This document shows positions 10,975 to 22,980 of a stretch of DNA of 64,000 nucleotides, in pieces. This DNA comes from Leptobrachium leishanense (Eukaryota; Chordata; Amphibia; Anura; Megophryidae). Location: positions 355,780,942 to 355,844,941 of the forward strand of contig CM019063.1 in NCBI GenBank assembly GCA_009667805.1, in the 5' to 3' direction. Position numbers and translations under genes: made by a program. A model generated the notes under the pieces. It was not told the origin of the DNA, did not search any database, and saw only the letters and a program-made list of their open reading frames with translations. The first letter of the stretch is position 1, and each line of letters opens with the position of its first letter.

Positions 10975-13900
10975 AATGCTTGTTGTGGATCTGCCCCAAA
11001 ATCGCCTAATTATTGGAATGGACCTTCTCAAAAGGTTAAATCCAATCATTGATTTTATCAATGAGGTTATTTGGTCCCAAGTAAATGTTCCAATCAGCTA
11101 CGATAGATCCCAATCCCATCATGCTCAGCGTAACTGCCACGTGATTGAGGAAAGGCCAGATTCTATTGAAGTCCACTTCAGAAATAGCCAGACACCTGAT
11201 ATCTCTTTCTTAAGGCCAAAGCCCCTGACTCCAGGAGAGCAGGAGGATAACACCATATGTGTTTCCCCTGAGAGAATTCGAGATATATGTCTGGAAAATG
11301 ACGTGCTAATTATTCACCTCCACAAAAGGGAAACAGAACCAAATGGGCATAGTGACCATTCTCAGTTCTTAACTGAAATAGAGAAGATAAATGAAGAGGT
11401 ATTTTTCCCTATACGTGTAAATAGTTTAGCTGGAGAAAACATGGCTAAGCTAGATTTGCGCCAGGAATATAGCTATATTAGCAAGAAGATGCTAAATAAA
11501 ATAGCTGACCTTAAAGTGATCAGATACCCAAATCCTCAAGATGAGTGGATAACAGATCTAGATAATGATGGAGACAGCCACAATGTTGTTGGAAAATGTA
11601 TGTTATCTATTTCTATTGGGAATAAAACTGCCACACATTTATTTTTGGTCCTAAATGAACCTGGTTATCAGATTTATGTAGGTAATGATATAATTCATCG
11701 TTTTGCTATGCAAGTGGATCTGATTAATTCCCACATATGGACCAGACTAAAAGAGAACCCCTGTGATTTCCCGGATGAAAATAAAGCTCTTAAGTCATGC
11801 CACACACTGCCATACGCAGTAAACTTACAGGTACCATATGAGGTCTGTATTCCACCAGGCTCTGTAAATTACCCATTACCTTTACAGGTAATGGAAGGTC
11901 AGAAGTTGAGAAATTCTGAGGCACTAGTCTGTATTTCCAATCGAATACATGGGTTAGGAATTTCAGCAAATCCTACACCCATGGTGAAAATACACCAATC
12001 TAGAACCCAAATCATTATAAATAATAATTCCTCACAGGAAATCCATTTGCCTAAAGACACTACAATAGGTCTAGCACTGGATTCAGATTATTATACATTC
12101 GGGTTCCAGAACGCTGTTATCGGGTTAATACCTGAACGTTACCTCACAGAGGAACAAATGATAGAACAATCATTTAATTTGTGGCCCGAAGGATTATTTA
12201 CGATATATTCTGTTTATCCTTTCAGTTCTGAAGTAGGAATCTGCAAGGTAGAAGAATCATCTTTAACCTTTGATCATCCTCTGACTACACAGGAAGCAGA
12301 GGAGTATACTCACTTTGCTGGAGATGCAAGTAAGTCAAATCATGACCTCTCTGAAAGGCTTGAAGAAGCCTATGAGATTGGTCAACCTGAAATCTTTCCA
12401 GGATATCAGGACATGGTCCAGCAACAAATATCTTTCGCTGACGGATGTTCTAATGATATGGAGCGCCAACAGTTAAAAGAAGTTCTAATGGAATTTCAAG
12501 ATATTTTTGCTAAGGATTCATATGATTGTGGAGTCACTGACTTACATATAGCTAGGGTCCAAACTGACCCTAACACTCCTCCTGTATACGTCAGACAATA
12601 TCGGCTTCCCTTAGCGTGTTACGACTCGCTGGTGGAGATATTAGGGAATCTAAAAGAAAGGGGAATTGTAAGGACGGTGCACAGCTCTTATAATAATCCT
12701 ATCCTCGGAATCCTTAAGCCGAATGGTCAATGGCGTTTATGTGCTGATTTGAGACAGCTAAATAAACGTGTATACAGATCCGGCTGGCCCGTACCATATA
12801 TTGATCAATGTCTCGTCCAAATGCAAGGTTGTAAGCTTTTTACCGCGCTGGATTGTGCCCAAGGATACTGGACAATTCAGGTAAGTCCTGAGGACCAATA
12901 CAAATAGGCCTTCACCTTCGGTCAACAACAGTTTACGTGGACCAGAATGCCCTTCGGCTATATAAACTCAGGTCATGAGTTCGCTGTCTTTTTACATAAA
13001 GCCATGCCAGATGCAGCCGAGAGGGGTAATTTGACGTATGTGGATGATATTTTACTGAAAAGTATTTAGTTTGAGAAACATATTCAAGAAATTAGACATG
13101 TTCTTAACCAGTTGAGAGAGGTAGGGGTTAAAATCTCATTGCAGAAAGCACAATGGTGTCGCACCAGGGTCAATTTCCTGGGACATGAGGTTACATCCGA
13201 AGGCCTAAATCCTCAGCGGAAGAAGGTGGAAGCAGTGGTGAAGTCCAGAACTCCCACTAATATCAGTGAACGAAGATCATTCTTGGGTATGATGAATTAC
13301 TCACGTAAGTTTATCGAAAATTATGCAGAGATTTGTAAACCTCTATTAACGTTGCTTAAGAAAGATGTAAAGTGGATATGGGGGGAGACTCAAGAACAAG
13401 CCATGACTGAGCTTAAAATAAAACTCACCCAGGCTCCATGCCTAGCCTATCCAGAGGGGGGTAAACCTTTCTATCTGGAGACTGGTTTTACCAATTTGAG
13501 CATGAGCGCCGTTTTATGTCAAAAGCAAGATGATCAGAGTAAAATTATTGCATATGCCAGTAAATCCTTATCTCCAGTGGAGATTAAATTTAGTGACTTT
13601 GAAAAGCATTACTAGCCATAGTCTGGGCCCTACAGAATTTTCGGAGTTATATCCAAGGAGAGAGGATAATAATTGAAACTGCACACCAACCCTTACAATA
13701 TCTACATAGTAGTCGAATAAGGGACGGGAACCTATCCAATAGCAGAATAACTGCATGGACGTTATCCTTACAAGGATGGCCATTGGAGGTACGGTATAGA
13801 CAGGATCAAAAGAATCCAGTAGCTCAAGGACTTGCCGAACTCCATGATTGTGCAGATCCCTCCTCTGAAAAAGAATTCCTAGGAGATGATTTCTTACAAG

Positions 13901-14329
13901 AGCAAGCATCATCACCTTACAAGGCCTATGACGAAGAATACTGTTCCCTACTCCCACGTGTATATATAGATGGTTGTGCCTACCACGCCATCATGGAAGA
14001 AGAGAGGAAATTGGTAGCTGGCATTGGTATTGCATGGACAAAAGAATATCCCAATATATCAGTAGGATATAACATCGGTGCTAAAAGTAGCCAAGTCGCT
14101 GAATTAGCCGCAGTTTACAAAGCCGTTCAGATGGCTATAGACTATGATGTTAAAGAATTTCTGATAGTCACAGATTATAATTATGTCCGTAACAGTTTCG
14201 TTGAATATTTGCCTGGGTGGAAAAGAAATGAGATGCTCAGGTCCAATAACAAACCTGTTAAACATGCCGATCTATTTGGAGAAATAGATAAGATGGTGAC
14301 TAAAAATGGTTTAACGGTTTATTGGAAAA
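10975..14329 (+). pseudogene. pol: ERV protease end, RT, connection and RNase H start
   Basis: Begins with the retropepsin C-terminal signature LIIGMDLL, then a long linker. RT follows near 12560 with LRQLNKRV, FTALDCAQGYW, RMPFGY and the catalytic YVDD near 13040. A Ty3-like RNase H fold (YASKSLSPVEIKFSDFEKHY) takes the place of the connection domain. A second RNase H starts near 13970 (VYIDG, AELAAVYKAVQ, LIVTDYNYV). Defects are TAG at 12905-12907, TAG at 13066-13068 and a shift near 13614. RNase H is then cut by the Helitron at 14330. The dual RNase H order is the retroviral hallmark. Confidence 0.85.
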
Positions 14330-14333
14330 CTAG

Positions 14334-14357
14334 GTGTAAAGCCTGCCCAGAGGGCAG
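14334..14357 (-). terminator. Helitron 1 3' terminal hairpin
   Basis: Stem 14343-14348 with 14352-14357, loop of three, then nine bases to CTAG. In Helitrons this subterminal hairpin marks the end of rolling-circle replication. Confidence 0.75.
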
Positions 14358-14364
14358 TCTATTG

Positions 14365-15380
14365 ATAAGTGTGGTGCGTTGTGCTTGGTTCGGTGCCATT
14401 TATTGTGCTGTGTTTGGCTCTGTGCTTGGCTCTGTGCCGTTTATTCTGTTGTGCTCGGCTCTGTGCTGTCTATTGTACTGTGCTCGGCTCTGTGGAGTTT
14501 ATTGTGCTCGGCTCTGTGGAGTTTATTGTGCTAGGCTCTGTGGATTTTATTGTGCTCGGCTCTGTGGCGTTTATTCTGTTTTGCTCGGCTCTGTGCTGGG
14601 CTCTGCACATCGTCTCTGTGCTCTGCTCCGTGCCGTATATTGTGCTCTGCTTTTTATTGTGCTCTGCGCCGTTTATTGTGTTGTGCTTGGTTCTGTGCTT
14701 GGCGCCGTTTATTGTGCTGTGATTGGCTGTGCCGTTTATTGTGCTGTGCTCTGTGCCGTATATTGTGCTGTGCTCGGCGCTGTGCCGTTTATTGTGCTTG
14801 GCTCTGTGGCGTCTATTGTGCTGTGCTTGGCTCTGTGGCGTTTATTGTGCTGTGCTCTGTGGCGTTTATTGTGCTGTGCTCTGTGGCGTTTATTGTGCTG
14901 TGCTCTGTGGCGTTTATTGTGCTCGGCTCTGGCGTTTATTGTGCTCGGCTCTGTGGCGTTTATTGTGCTCGGCTCTGTGGCGTTTATTGTGCTCGGCTCT
15001 GTGGCGTTTATTGTGCTTGGCTCTGTGGTGTTTATTCTGTTGTGCTCGGCTCTGTGCCGTCTATTGTACTGTGCTCGGCTCTGTGGAGTTTATTGTGCTT
15101 GGCTCTGTGGCGTTTATTCTGTTTTGCTCGGCTCTGTGCTGGGCTCTGCACATCGGCTCTGTGCTCTGCTCCGTGCCGTATATTGTGCTCTGCTTTTTAT
15201 TGTGCTCTGCGCCGTTTATTGTGTTGTGCTTGGTTCTGTGCTCGGCGCCGTTTATTGTGCTGTGCTTGGGTCTGTGGCGTTTTTTTGTGCTCGGCTCTGT
15301 GGCGTTTATTGTGCTCGGCTCTGTGGCGTTTATTGTGCTCGGCTCTGTGGCGTTTATTGTGCTCGGCTCTGTGGCGTTAA
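14365..15380. repeat. minisatellite A of Helitron 1
   Basis: Degenerate tandem array of a unit near 24 bp (CTGTGGCGTTTATTGTGCTC), with higher-order variants; 14560-14720 recurs at 15110-15260. It resumes at 15786-15895 after a MITE. All frames are largely open because the unit lacks stops; I do not regard them as genes. Confidence 0.9.
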
Positions 15381-15785
15381 GGCTGGGGTCAGACTGAGGC
15401 AGTGCGAACGCGCGTGCAGCCGCACTTAATCACGGCCGTGCTAGCAGCAGATGCCGGGCAATGACGGCCAATATACGAAGTACGGTAAACGCAAGCGGCA
15501 AACGAACGCATTTTGTCGAGAACGTGAAACCACTAGTACGGTCGTACAGAGTGCGCTGCGTCCGCTAGTGGCGTGTGTGCGTGATTGGGAGACGTCAGAC
15601 GCTGCTAATGTCCAGCCAACATAACGTCCAGACACAAAAAGTGTTTTATTGATGATCCGTACAAAATCACGGACGAAAATGCGCATAGTATGACCGCTAT
15701 CGCGTACTCCGTGAAAAAATGCGTCTATTCGTTCGAACGCACTTTTTCACAGACAACGTAAAAATGCGTTCGTCTGACCCTAGCC
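15381..15785. mobile_element. Harbinger-type MITE, copy 2
   Basis: About 405 bp with inverted ends GGCTGGGGTCAGAC / GTCTGACCCTAGCC, flanked by TTA-type target sequence. It splits minisatellite A (array on both sides). Same family as 6158 and 23462, in the opposite orientation to copy 1. Confidence 0.8.
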
Positions 15786-15894
15786 TTATTGTGCTCTGCT
15801 CTGTGCCTTTAATGGGTTGTGCTCTGCTCTGTGCCATCTATTGTGCTCTGCTTGGCGCTCTGCTCTGTGCTCTGCACTCGGCGCTGGGCTGTGT

Positions 15895-17165
15895 TCAGGT
15901 ACTGGGCTCAGGCGCTGGGCTCTGCGCTCAGGCGCTGGGCTCTGCGCTCAGGCGCTGGGCTCTGGGCTCAGGCGCTGGGCTCTGCGCTCAGGCGCTGGGC
16001 TCTGCGCTCAGGCGCTGGGCTCAGGCGCTGGGCTCTGCACTCAGGCGCTGGGCTCAGGCGCTGGGCTCAGGCGCTGGGCTCTGCGCTCAGGCGCTGGGCT
16101 CAGGCGCTGGGCTCTGCGCTCAGGTGCTGGGCTCAGGCGCTGGGCTCTGCGCTCAGGCGCTGGGCTCTGCGCTCAGGCGCTGGGCTCAGGCGATGGGCTC
16201 TGCGCTCAGGTGCTGGGCTCAGGCGCTGGGCTCTGCGCTCAGGCGCTGGGCTCTGCGCTCAGGCGCTGGGCTCAGGCGATGGGCTCTGCGCTCAGGCGCT
16301 GGGCTCAGGTGCTGGGCTCTGCGCTCAGGCGCTGGGCTCTGCGCTCAGGCGCTGGGCTCTGCGCTCAGGCGCCGGGCTCAGGCGCTGGGCTCTGCGCTCA
16401 GGCGCTGGGCTCTGCGCTCAGGCGCTGGGCTCAGGCGCTGGGCTCTGCGCTCAGGCGCTGGGCTCTGCACTCAGGCGCCGGGCTCAGGCGCTGGGCTCTG
16501 CGCTCAGGCGCTGGGCTCTGCGCTCAGGCGCTGGGCTCAGGCGCCGGGCTCTGGCGCTGGGCTCTGCACTCAGGCGCTGGGCTCAGGCGCTGGGCTCAGG
16601 CGCTGGGCTCTGCGCTCAGGCGCTGGGCTCTGCGCTAAGGCGCTGGGCTCAGGCGCTGGCTCTGCGCTCAGGCACTGGGCTCTGCGCTCAGCTCAGGCGC
16701 TGGGCTCTGCGCTCAGGCACTGGGCTCTGCGCTCAGGCGCTGGGCTCAGGCGCTGGGCTCTGCGCTCAGGCGCTGGGCTCAGGCGCTGGGCTCTGCGCTC
16801 AGGCGCTGGGCTCAGGCGCTGGGCTCTGCGCTCAGGCGCTGGGCTCAGGCGCTGGGCTCTGCGCTCAGGCGCTGGGCTCAGGCGCTCGGCTCTGCACTCG
16901 GCTCTGCGCTCAGGCGCTGGGCTCTGGGCTCAGGCGCTGGGCTCTGGGCTCAGGCGCTGGGCTCAGGCGCTGGGCTCAGGCGCTGGGCGCTGGGCTCTGC
17001 GCTCAGGCGCTGGGCTCTGCGCTCAGGCGCTGGGCTCTGCGCTCAGGCGCTGGGCTCTGCGCTCGGCTCAGGCGCTGGGCTCTGCGCTCAGGCGCTGGGC
17101 TCTGCGCTCGGCTCAGGCGCTGGGCTCTGCGCTCAGGCGCTGGGCTCAGGCGCTGGGCTCAGGCG
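15895..17165. repeat. minisatellite B of Helitron 1
   Basis: Array built from two related units, GGCGCTGGGCTCTGCGCTCA (20 bp) and GGCGCTGGGCTCA (13 bp), mixed irregularly for about 1.3 kb. Several long open frames (up to 487 codons, Gly/Ala/Leu/Arg repeats) result from the absence of stop triplets in the unit. Confidence 0.92.
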
Positions 17166-17364
17166 CGTGGCAACCTCCGTAACAGGCTGTTGCGGTTGGA
17201 TGCGCGCGTGCCACCTGCCGCAGCACGCCCAACGGAGGTTGGATGCGTGCGCAGCAAACCTCCGTAGGACGCTTTGGGCGTGCTGCGGCGGGTGGCGCGC
17301 GCGCACCCGGCTGCGCGCGCATCCAACCTCCACAGCACCCCGTGGGCTGCGCGCATGCGCAGTC

Positions 17365-17365
17365 C

Positions 17366-17411
<46 letters not shown>

Positions 17412-17420
17412 TGTAACCCC
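17365..17420. repeat. (TA)n(CA)n microsatellite
   Basis: Compound dinucleotide run between GC-rich inverted segments of Helitron 1. A GT run follows at 17457-17468. Confidence 0.9.
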
Positions 17421-17469
17421 ATGTGGATATATATACACACATATATGTTTTTTACAGTGTGTGTGTGTA

Positions 17470-20230
17470 TGGCCGGCATCCAGGCTCAGGCGAGCCCCCG
17501 GCTCGGCTGGGCCTCTAGGCCCAGGCCAAGCCGGGGGCTCGCTTTAGCCTGGATACCGGCCAAGCAAGTAGCTCGGGCGGCATCCAGGCTTAGGCGAGCC
17601 CCCGGCTTGGCTTGGGCCTAGAGGCCCAGCCGAGCCGTGGACTCGCCTGAGCCTGGAGGACGCCCGAGCAGGCAATTCGGCCGGCCTCCATGCTTAGGTG
17701 AGCCCCCGGCTCGGCTGGGCCTCTAAGCCCAGGCCAAGCCGGGGGCTCGCCTAAGCTTGGATACCGGCTGAGCAAGCAGGGTGGGTGTGGAGAGCACATA
17801 CTCACCTACATCGGCCCTCCAGCGATGGCAGTCCCGCTTCCAGTGTCCTCTCTCTGTTGGTCACCGGTATGACATCACAAAAGCCTTTGACCCAGGGTCA
17901 AAGGCTTTCGTGACGTCATACCGACGACCAACGGAGACACAGGGAACGCTGGAAGCGGGACCGCCATCGCTGGAGGAGCTAAGGGCCGATGTAGGTGAGT
18001 ATGTGTAGGCAACATCCTCCTACATTGGCCCTGAGCTCCAGCGGTGACCGTCCTCCGGCTGTCGCTGGCTGCTCGGCCGGCCTCCAGTCTTAGGCGAGTC
18101 CCCGGCTCGGCTGGGCCTGTAGGCCCGAGCCAAGCCGGGGGCTCGCCTGAGCCTGGAGGCCGGCCTAGCAGCCTGCTCGGCCGGAGGAAGTCACCGCTGG
18201 AGCTCAGGGCCAATGTAGGTGAGTATGTTTTGGCAACTTCGGCCCTGAGCTCCAGCGGTGACCGTCCTCCGGCTGTCGCAAGCTGCTCGGCCGGCCTCCA
18301 GGCTCAGGCGAGCCCCCGGCTTGGCTTGGGCCTACAGGCCCAGCCGAGCCGGGGGCTCGCCTAAGCCTGGAGGCGGCCGAGCTGCCTGCGACAGCCACCG
18401 CTGGAGCTGCGGGCCAATGTAGGGGGATGTTGCCTACACATACTCACCGACATCGGCCCTTAGCTCCTCCAGCGATGGCGGTCCCGCTTCCAGCGTCCTC
18501 TCTCTCTTCGTTGGTCGCCGGCATGATGTAACGAAAGCCTTTGACCCCGGCATTTTGACCCGGGGTCAAAGGCTTTCGTGACGTCATACCGGCGACCAAC
18601 GAAGAGAGAGAGGACGCTGGAAGCGGGACCGCCATCGCTGGAGGAGCTAAGGGCCGATGTCGGTGAGTATGTGTGGACCGGTGGAGGACTCGAGGCCGAT
18701 GTAGGTGAGTATATGCTCTCCACACCCACCCTGCTTGCTCGGCCGGTTACCAAGCTTAGGTGAGCCCCCGGCTTGGCTTGGGCCTAGAGGACCTGTCGAG
18801 CCGGGGACTTGCCTGAGCATGGAGGCCGGTCGAGTTGCATGCTCAGGCGTCCTCCAGGCTCAAGTGAGTCCCTGGCTCGGCTGGGCCTCTAGGCCAACGC
18901 CAAGCCGGGGGCTCGGCTAACCTTGGATACCGGCCGAGCAAGCAGGGTGGGTGTGGAGAGCACATACTCACCTACATTAGCCCTGAGCTCCAGCGGTGAC
19001 TGTCCTCCGGCTGTCGCAGGCTGCTCGGCCGGCCTCCAGGCTCAGGCGAGCCCCCGGCTTGGCTTGGGCCTACAGGCCCAGCCGAGCCGGGGGCTCGCCT
19101 AAGCCTGGAGGCCGGCCGAGTTGCCTGCGACAGCCACCGCTGGAGCTCCGGGCCAATGTAGGGGGATGTTGCCTACACATACTCACCGACATCGGCCCTT
19201 AGCTCCTCCAGCGATGGTGGTCCCGCTTCCAGCGTCCTCTCTCTCTTCGTTGGTCACCGGCATGATGTAACGAAAGCCTTTGACCCCTGCATTTTGACCC
19301 GGGGTCAAAGGCTTTCGTGACGTCATACCGGCGACCAACGGAGAGAGAGAGGACGCTAGAAGCGAGACCGCCATCGCTGGAGGAGCTAAGGGCCGATGTC
19401 GGTGAGTATGTGTAGGCAACATCCTCTTACATTGGCCCGGAGCTCCACCGGTGGCTGTCCTCTGGCTGTCGCAGGCTGCTCGGCCGGCCTCTAGGCTTAG
19501 GCGAGTCCCCGGCTCGGCTGGGCCTGTAGGCCCAAGCCAAGCCGGGGGCTCGCCTGAGCCTGGAGGCCGGCCTAGCAGCCTGCTCGGCCGGAGGATGTCA
19601 CCGCTGGAGCTCAGGGCCGATTTAGGGGAGTATGTTTTGGGAACTTCGGTCCTGAGCTCCAGCGGTGACCGTCCTCCGGCTGTCGCTGGCTGCTCAGCCG
19701 GCCTCTAGGCTTAGGCGAGTCCCCGGCTCGGCTGGGCCTGTAGGCCCAAGCCAAGCCGGGGGCTCGCCTGAGCCTGGAGGCCGGCCTAGCAGCCTGCTCG
19801 GCCGGAGGAGGTCACCGCTGGAGCTCAGGGCCGATTTAGGGGAGTATGTTTTGGGAACTTCGGTCCTGAGCTCCAGCGGTGACCGTCATCCGGCTGTCGC
19901 TGGCTGCTCAGCCGGCCTCTAGGCTTAGGCGAGTCCCCGGCTCGGCTGGGCCTGTAGGCCCAAGCCAAGCCGGGGGCTCGCCTGAGCCTGGAGGCCGGCC
20001 TAGCAGCCTGCTCGGCCGGAGGAGGTCACCGCTGGAGCTCAGGGCCGATTTAGGGGAGTATGTTTTGGGAACTTCGGCCCCGATCCTCCAGCGGTGACCG
20101 TCATCCGGCTGTCGCTGGCTGCTCGGCCGGCCTCTAGGCTTAGGCGAGTCCCCGGCTCGGCTGGGCCTGTAGGCCCAAGCCGGGGGCTCGCCTGAGCCTG
20201 GATGCCCACCGAGCAGGCCGCGACAGCCGG
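17470..20230. repeat. GC-rich palindrome array of Helitron 1
   Basis: Series of long hairpins. One type pairs CTCAGGCGAGCCCCCGGCTC-like arms around GGGCCTGTAGGCCC. A second pairs ACCGCTGGAGCTCAGGGCC with its complement. A third pairs CGAAAGCCTTTGACCC with GGGTCAAAGGCTTTCG (17875-17910, 18530-18575, 19268-19320). From about 19460 to 20100 two hairpin types alternate in a tandem 214-bp period (three copies). CpG-rich, no credible ORF. Confidence 0.85.
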
Positions 20231-20423
20231 AGGACGGTGACCGCTGTTTAAACACACGGGTAGCTGCGCGCGGCTCGTGCCGATTTTTTTTTTTTTTTTT
20301 TGGCAGGCGGCCGGCACGCGCAGCTACCTGCTTGTTTTAACGGCCACTTTCAAATGTCCGTCGCGCATGCGCAGACCGCTTTTGGCGACGGACACTTGAA
20401 GGCTTACTCTTTTATAGTATAGA

Positions 20424-21957
20424 AGACAAAAGGTCATTCCAAAATTTCAGGTATGGATAAAGAAGGCAATGACCTAGCTGACAAATTGGCTAAACAGGGT
20501 GCAGTCAGTGACGAAATCATAAATATTGATCATTTACTAAATGAAACACATGTAGATGTACTTACCCGTCAGCAGACTAAATATAAGGTTGAGAGTAATG
20601 TAGCACAGTGGTGTCAAGATTCTCCCAATGAAGATTTAATTAAGAGCCAAAAGGAAGATTCTGTAATTGGAATCTTTTACAAATATATTGAAAATCCTAG
20701 TGATAATTTTTTATCTGAAGAGAGTCCTGACCAGACTGAGGATCTTCGTATTTTAATGAAATCCAAGGCCCAATTCAGTATTAAGGATGGTCTATTGATC
20801 AGAACATCTAAACATGGGATACAACAATGGGTAGTTCCTACTGCCTTTAGAGGTTTAATGCTGCAACATGCCCACGATGCACCCACTGCGGGACATCGAG
20901 GTGAAAAGATCACCTATGAGTTATTGCGGGATTATGCTTATTGGCCCCATATGTTACAAGACGTCCAAATATATTGCCATGGATGTCTAGTATGTGCCCA
21001 ATTTCAACCTCACGGTCCTACTCATCGCGCACCTCTCCAGAGGAAAGGTTTCTCATTGCCATGGTCCAATATTCAGATCGACTTTATTGGTCCTGTCACA
21101 AGATCAACTAGGGGAAACAAATATATGTTGACAGTCACCTGTCTATTTAATAAATGGATAGAGTGTTTACCAGCTCCTAATAATACTGCTGAAACATGTG
21201 CAATTCTTATTAACCATATATTTTCCAGGTTTGGTCTACCTCAAAGGTTGGAGTCTGACCGTGGTAGCCATTTTACAAGTGATGTAATGACAAGAATGTG
21301 GAAAATGTTATGTGTCAAGCGTAAGTTGCATATTGCGTATTGCGCCGCGTCTAGTGGAAGTGTCGAACGCTATAACCAGTCAATTGTAAATGTCCTAAAG
21401 AAATTTGTAAAAGAATCAGGAAAGGACTGGGACGTAAAGTTGCCCTTAGTGCTTATGGCTATCAGAGCCACGCCAAGTACCGCGACTAAGATGTCAACAT
21501 TTGAGTTAATGACTGGAAGGAAGATGGTGTTACCACAACATCTATTCTATCGCACTTCGGATCAGAATTTAATAAATGCTGCTACCACACATCAGTATAT
21601 AGAAAACCTGCGACATCATTTACAGCAAGCATTTGCTTTTGCGCAATGGAACCTTGAGAAGGCCGCTGTATCTAATAAGACTTATTATGATTTAAGACTA
21701 CCAAAAAGGAGTATGAGATTGACGAAAAGATGTATCTGTATAATTTCAGTAGGGATCGAGTAAAGGAGAGAAAGTTTCTCCCATCCTGGAAAGGACCATA
21801 CTCGATAATTGATAAACTGTCTCCTGTGGCGTATAAAATAGAGATACCCAAAGGAAAGGAGAGTATTGAAACATGGGTTCACATTAATCAATTGCGTGTT
21901 TGTCATCCTAGATCTCACCTCAGGATATGTGAAAATGGAACAACCGAAGACACTTAA
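20424..21957 (+). pseudogene. pol: ERV RNase H end and integrase
   Basis: Opens with the RNase H C-terminal segment (KGHSKISG, NDLADKLAKQG). Integrase follows: an HHCC zinc domain near 20860-21000 (HAHDAPTAGHRG, CHGCLVC), and a catalytic core with Asp in QIDFIGP, Asp in LESDRGSHF and Glu in SGSVERYNQ. The C-terminal SH3-like domain (FLPSWKGPYSIIDKL, WVHINQLRVCH) lies in another frame after a shift near 21725. It ends at TAA about 21955. Integrase joins viral DNA to host DNA. Catalytic residues are present, but the gene is split by the Helitron and the shift. Confidence 0.87.
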
Positions 21958-22197
21958 CTGGTATCATGTGAAGTGATGTTTTAATTAACATGTGATTCTT
22001 TTTCCCAGCATTCAGATGTTTAACTCAAGCTAGTAGATAGACTAGATCCGTACGGTTAAATAAATTTAATCAGAGATCAAGGTATCTATAGGGAAATTGA
22101 GTGAAATCGCTAGTCTATGAATGGTTATTTATACTCTTTCTTTCAACAGAAATTGAGAAAAGTGATTAATCCGAACTGCAATGCTTAATCCGCAAAG

Positions 22198-22900
22198 ATG
22201 AGTCGGACCACCAAGGAGACTGCGACTATCTGGAAATTCTACAGTTTTCCGCACAATTCCAAGGAGAATGCTAAAGTCCCATGCGAATCAAGCTCATGTA
22301 AGCCTGAAAGACATGCTGGATAAAGCCAGGATACCGTTGATTGCTATGTACAAGAACCACCGAAAGAAAAGATTTGCCGCATATTTTATTGCAACCGCTG
22401 TTTGATACAGAGAGAGAAGCAAATGTTTACCGGAAGGATCTGATACAAAGCAGAGAGTGTTGATACCCACACCAGTGATTCTCGTGAAAGTTCCTAAAGA
22501 ATCAAGAGTTGTTATCGAGAAGTTACTTTTTATAAATGAAGTCTGGTATGACGAGATGCAAATCGTTGTCGTATTCCAAGGGCAAGAGATACCCATGAAT
22601 CCAGATTTGAAATCTTTGCTAAAGAACTAGCCCGATCATACCATTGAACTTCTAATACAGAAGGATAATCTAACAATTTATGCTCCAATGTATTCACAGA
22701 TTGATCATCAATTGCTATCTGCTTATAACGGGCCAAAGATTACAGAGATTGTGATTTGTATAGTAATTATGTTTCTAACTGTCTGGATGATTGTACTAAC
22801 AAAGAAAGTACATACATTGAAGTTTAAAAACACTGCATCTTCAATTATTAAATGGATGAAAGAAGAAAAACGTGTTGCGAAAGGTGGAAACCTAGCCTAA
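22198..22900 (+). pseudogene. short env-like or accessory membrane-protein remnant of the ERV
   Basis: After pol and before the polypurine tract an ATG at 22198 opens a frame that is broken by stops near 22320 and 22620 and by a shift near 22440. Readable parts include a Cys-bearing segment (ICRIFYCNRCL) and, near the end, a hydrophobic stretch of about 20 residues (EIVICIVIMFLTVWMIVLTK) followed by a basic tail. This suggests a single-pass membrane protein of roughly 230 residues. It occupies the env position but is far shorter than a retroviral Env, with no furin site or fusion peptide seen. Function unknown. Confidence 0.45.
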
Positions 22901-22968
22901 TTGGTAAAGGGGGGAGATATTGTATGTTTTCCTCAAATTTATTTGATCAATAAAATATAGATAAAACC

Positions 22969-22977
22969 AAAGGGGGG
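22969..22977 (+). promoter_or_regulatory. polypurine tract
   Basis: AAAGGGGGG three bases before the 3' LTR. It is the plus-strand primer site for reverse transcription. A second AAAGGGGGGAGA lies at 22906-22917. Confidence 0.75.
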
Positions 22978-22980
22978 TTA

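Larger units (their letters stand above)
14330..20423 (-). mobile_element. non-autonomous Helitron 1, inside the ERV RNase H
   Basis: On minus the element starts TCTATACTATAAAAGAGTAAG at 20423 and ends ...GGCTTTACACCTAG at 14330, followed by T. A six-base-pair hairpin (CTGCCC-TCT-GGGCAG on minus; 14343-14357) sits nine bases before the CTAG. This is the Helitron terminal structure. There is no duplication, and the RNase H codons on either side meet in frame. No Rep/helicase is found. The body consists of minisatellites, a MITE and GC-rich palindromes. The 5' neighbour is T instead of the usual A. Confidence 0.85.

Noticed and set aside
13783..15429. 548-codon frame ending in Cys/Ala/Leu/Val repeats
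   Set aside because: The first part is ERV pol; everything after 14330 is Helitron minisatellite read through by chance.
15719..17267. Overlapping open frames of over 480 codons (Ala/Leu/Gly/Arg repeats)
   Set aside because: They follow minisatellite B in multiple frames. The repeat unit has no stop triplets; no start context or domain.
17781..20255. Many short Pro/Arg/Gly frames on both strands
   Set aside because: Palindromic GC-rich array; frames mirror each other on the two strands.
14330..20423. Integration of a satellite without a transposon
   Set aside because: Helitron termini at both ends and frame-exact junctions explain it.
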